From NCBI GenBank assembly GCA_031282235.1, contig JAITED010000035.1, forward strand, positions 1 to 8,469: a stretch of DNA of 8,469 nucleotides. Direction: 5' to 3'. The notes beneath the pieces were generated by a model. That model was not told the origin of the DNA. It made no database searches and worked only from the letters and a program-made list of their open reading frames with translations. The translations under genes and the position numbers were made by a program. Source of the DNA: Propionibacteriaceae bacterium (GTDB lineage: Bacteria; Actinomycetota; Actinomycetes; Propionibacteriales; Propionibacteriaceae). Below, in pieces: positions 7,049 through 8,469 of the stretch; position 1 is the first letter of the stretch; the number at the start of each line of letters is the position of its first letter.

Positions 7049-8244
7049 TGAAAACGTCGCCGCAACTGCTGACACCGCTGAACTTGAGGGGGGTTCAGGT
7101 GGCGAATCGCGCCTGGGTAGCGCCGATGTTGCAGCACGCGGTACGTTACGGCGACGGAATGCCGACCGATTGGCATCTGGTTCACTACGGCTCATTCGCG
7201 TTAGGCGGCTTTGGTCTCATCATCACTGAGCCCACCGCTATCGCCCCGGCTGGGCGAGTGACGCCTGCGGATACGGGGCTGTGGTCTGATTTACAGGTGG
7301 AACCGTGGCGACGTATCGTCAACTTCGTACATTCAATACGGCTGCCGCTTGCGGGCAGAGACGATGCGCCCGCAACCGATGAGTTCGCGAAACTAACCCA
7401 TCCCCCGGCGCGCCTGCCTGCCGGAAGAAACAACAGCCCAGTGCGTATCTGCCTGCAACTCAACCACGCCGGGCGCAAAGCTGAACTCCCCTCGGAAGCC
7501 CCAGCCGCCCCCTCCCCCAGCGCGAACGTAGCGACCGCCGCGCCCACTACGTCCACCGCGACACCTCCCGCAGCAGTTTGGCACACCCTAGCCCCCAGCC
7601 CGGTCGCTTTCCCCGGCCTGCCGACGCCAGAAGCGCTCAGCCGCAGCGGCATTTTGCGTATCATCTCCGATTTCAGTTCCGCTGCCCGCAGGGCGGAGCG
7701 CGCCGGTTTCGATGCCATAGAGATAAACGCCGCCGATGGCTACCTGATACACCAGTTCCTATCCCCGCTCACCAACAAGCGCACCGACAGTTACGGCGGC
7801 ATGTACTCCAACCGCGTCCGGTTGCTGCGCGAGATAATCACTGCGCTACGTATCAGTTGGCACGGCCCGCTTTTGGTGCGTATCCCCGGCAGCGACCTAG
7901 CGGTGGGCGGCTGGAGCACCTCGGATGCGGTATCGCTCGCCGTACTGTTGCGCACCGGCGGTGCCGACTTAGTGACCGTCAGTTCCGGCGGAAACACCCT
8001 AGCGGAACCCCCCAACACCCCCGGCTACGCGCTGCCTTTCTCCCGCCAAATCCGGCAATTCTCCGGCATCCCCATCGCCGCCGGTGGTGCCATCAGCGCC
8101 CCCCTAGACGCCGAACACGCCCTAAGAGAGGGCGCAGTAGATGCAGTCCTAGTAGACCAGCAAGCCCTAAAAGACCCCCACTGGCCGCTACACGCCGCCG
8201 CCGAACTGAGCGTCGCCGCTGCTAGCACAGGACTCGAACACTGA
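7048..8244 (+). CDS. Old Yellow Enzyme/YqjM-type flavin oxidoreductase homologue, divergent active site
   Basis: TIM-barrel protein of 398 residues in the NADH:flavin oxidoreductase/OYE family, whose members use FMN to reduce activated C=C bonds. Family landmarks: L8-TPLNLRG and PM (26-27), DWHLVHYG (41-48), TEPTAIAPAGR (60-70), LQLNHAGRKAE (136-146), GYLIHQFLSPL (231-241), TDSYGG (246-251), VRI (277-279), VSSGG (311-315), and DPHWPLHAAAEL near the end. Against Bacillus YqjM (from memory), several key positions differ: Cys26 is L28, the HAAH substrate histidines are N227 and D230, and the Gly-Arg phosphate clamp is D370-Q371; the C-terminal arginine finger is absent. The tyrosine after HAAH (Y232) and R278 remain. 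Two Ala/Pro/Thr-rich insertions (about 97-131 and 148-178) enlarge it beyond the usual 340-370 residues. Translation probably depends on ettA: ATG 7048 lies in TGATG and no Shine-Dalgarno is evident. Fold is confident; catalytic activity and substrate are uncertain. Confidence 0.82.
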   Translation: MKTSPQLLTPLNLRGVQVANRAWVAPMLQHAVRYGDGMPTDWHLVHYGSFALGGFGLIITEPTAIAPAGRVTPADTGLWSDLQVEPWRRIVNFVHSIRLPLAGRDDAPATDEFAKLTHPPARLPAGRNNSPVRICLQLNHAGRKAELPSEAPAAPSPSANVATAAPTTSTATPPAAVWHTLAPSPVAFPGLPTPEALSRSGILRIISDFSSAARRAERAGFDAIEINAADGYLIHQFLSPLTNKRTDSYGGMYSNRVRLLREIITALRISWHGPLLVRIPGSDLAVGGWSTSDAVSLAVLLRTGGADLVTVSSGGNTLAEPPNTPGYALPFSRQIRQFSGIPIAAGGAISAPLDAEHALREGAVDAVLVDQQALKDPHWPLHAAAELSVAAASTGLEH

Positions 8245-8280
8245 ATTACTGAATCAGCGGGTTCAGGGTTCGAGTCCCTG
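8228..8280 (+). terminator. Large hairpin spanning the oxidoreductase stop codon
   Basis: Positions 8228-8245 pair with 8262-8280: five pairs next to the loop, an A/G mismatch, ten consecutive pairs (CGAAC with GTTCG at the centre), a bulged C at 8278 and two more pairs. The loop is 16 nt. The TGA stop (8242-8244) sits in the left arm. No T-run follows, so an intrinsic terminator role is possible but unproven; the right arm also looks like a tRNA T-arm. Confidence 0.45.
8249..8270 (+). repeat. 22-bp direct repeat, copy A
   Basis: Starts CTGAATCAGCGGG and ends TTCAGGGTT. It matches 8310-8331 at 20 of 22 bases, the only differences being GC versus AT at 8257-8258. CTGAA and TTCAG inside the unit can pair as a 5-bp hairpin with an 8-nt loop. 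The starts are 61 bp apart. Confidence 0.8.
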
Positions 8281-8288
8281 GTGGTGTA
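8252..8288 (+). other. 3' half of a tRNA (Lys-like), possible attachment site
   Basis: Read as tRNA, the order is: end of an anticodon loop (AA), 3' anticodon strand TCAGC (8254-8258), variable loop GGGTT, T-stem CAGGG (8264-8268), T-loop TTCGAGT with the invariant TTC, T-stem CCCTG (8276-8280), acceptor strand GTGGTGT (8281-8287) and discriminator A. This wording is close to actinobacterial tRNA-Lys 3' ends as I remember them. The 5' half is absent because the upstream bases are the end of a protein gene. Such 3' tRNA copies usually mark att sites of integrated elements. A chance hairpin is the alternative. Confidence 0.45.
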
Positions 8289-8303
8289 CTACCTAGTGGG
8301 GTC

Positions 8304-8333
8304 TAAACCCTGAATCAATGGGTTCAGGGTTTA
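8304..8333 (+). terminator. Perfect 11-bp hairpin, candidate terminator
   Basis: TAAACCCTGAA (8304-8314) pairs completely with TTCAGGGTTTA (8323-8333) around an 8-nt loop. It lies between the oxidoreductase and the tRNA gene, where a terminator is expected. The following bases are TGGCGGGG, not T-rich; hairpins without a T-run are common in actinobacteria. Its core is copy B of the direct repeat. Confidence 0.5.
8310..8331 (+). repeat. 22-bp direct repeat, copy B
   Basis: Second copy of the unit at 8249-8270 (20 of 22 identical). Here the flanks extend the inner 5-bp stem to a perfect 11-bp stem, whereas copy A runs on into the tRNA-like T-arm. Confidence 0.8.
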
Positions 8334-8353
8334 TGGCGGGGAGCAGACACGGT

Positions 8354-8383
8354 GTGCGAATCGTGGCACTTATCATCTACACT
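8354..8383 (+). promoter_or_regulatory. Possible promoter of tRNA-Leu
   Basis: TACACT at 8378-8383 fits a -10 box and ends 10 nt before the tRNA, as expected for a tRNA start site. The -35 match is poor (GTGCGA at 8354-8359, 18-nt spacing). TATCAT at 8371-8376 is an alternative -10. Confidence 0.3.
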
Positions 8384-8393
8384 TGCTCCTTGA

Positions 8394-8469
8394 GCCGGAG
8401 TGGTGGAATTGGTAGACACGCAGGATTCAGGTTCCTGTGGGTGTTATAGCCTGTGGGGGTTCAAATCCC
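8394..8469 (+). tRNA. tRNA-Leu (anticodon CAG), 3' end cut by the window
   Basis: The acceptor strand is GCCGGAG (8394-8400), followed by T8, G9 and a D-arm containing AATTGGTAGAC. The anticodon stem CAGGA (8421-8425) pairs with TCCTG (8433-8437) around loop TTCAGGT, putting anticodon CAG at 8428-8430 with T33 and G37. A long variable arm (about 8438-8454) marks a class II tRNA. T-stem GGGGG (8455-8459) and T-loop TTCAAAT follow, and the window ends after CCC of the closing strand. It reads CUG leucine codons, which are very common in the genes here. The CCA end cannot be seen. Confidence 0.95.

Noticed and set aside
8216..8288. A complete tRNA gene or pseudogene of 73 nt
   Set aside because: The length and a TAGCACAG stretch resemble a tRNA, but the 5' acceptor (CCGCTGC) cannot pair with GTGGTGT, there is no D-stem, and this part is coding sequence.
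8245..8345. tmRNA or another structured RNA gene
   Set aside because: There is no tmRNA-like 5' acceptor half or tag reading frame; only hairpins and a tRNA 3' half are visible.

Overview
The window looks like chromosomal DNA from an actinobacterium of moderate G+C (high fifties percent by eye, not computed). The pointers are the GTPase pair, the Ala-rich proteins, the SD-plus-GTG start of ettA and the non-T-tailed hairpins. TTA and other A/T-ending codons are fairly common, which argues against a very high-G+C genus such as Streptomyces. A member of the Actinomycetaceae would fit, but this placement is inference only.

Layout, all genes on the + strand. (1) 1-1406: the 3' part of a PrsW-type intramembrane metalloprotease gene, cut by the left edge, with a Tyr-Pro-rich tail. 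(2) 1425-3386 and 3383-5023: two large Era/YfjP/dynamin-like GTPases overlapping by ATGA. The short 18-nt gap after the protease gene suggests one operon of three membrane-associated proteins. (3) 5024-5359: a 336-bp gene-free stretch packed with palindromes: two composite hairpin elements in head-to-head inverted orientation, a third remnant copy and an unrelated 9+5-bp palindrome. (4) 5360-7048: ettA, the ABC-F translation factor, with a GTG start. (5) 7048-8244: an Old Yellow Enzyme-type flavin oxidoreductase homologue joined to ettA by a TGATG junction, with several key active-site residues replaced. (6) 8245-8393: two hairpins, a 22-bp direct repeat and a 37-bp segment resembling the 3' half of a lysine tRNA. 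(7) 8394-8469: the 5' part of tRNA-Leu(CAG), cut by the right edge.

The left block probably acts at the cytoplasmic membrane (proteolysis plus GTP-driven membrane work). The ettA-OYE block is a separate transcription unit behind the repeat cluster. The most unusual items are the oxidoreductase that keeps the family fold but has lost the usual FMN- and substrate-contact residues, the tRNA-like sequence immediately after its stop codon, and the inverted repeat cluster before ettA. No phage, transposase, CRISPR or known defence gene is present.
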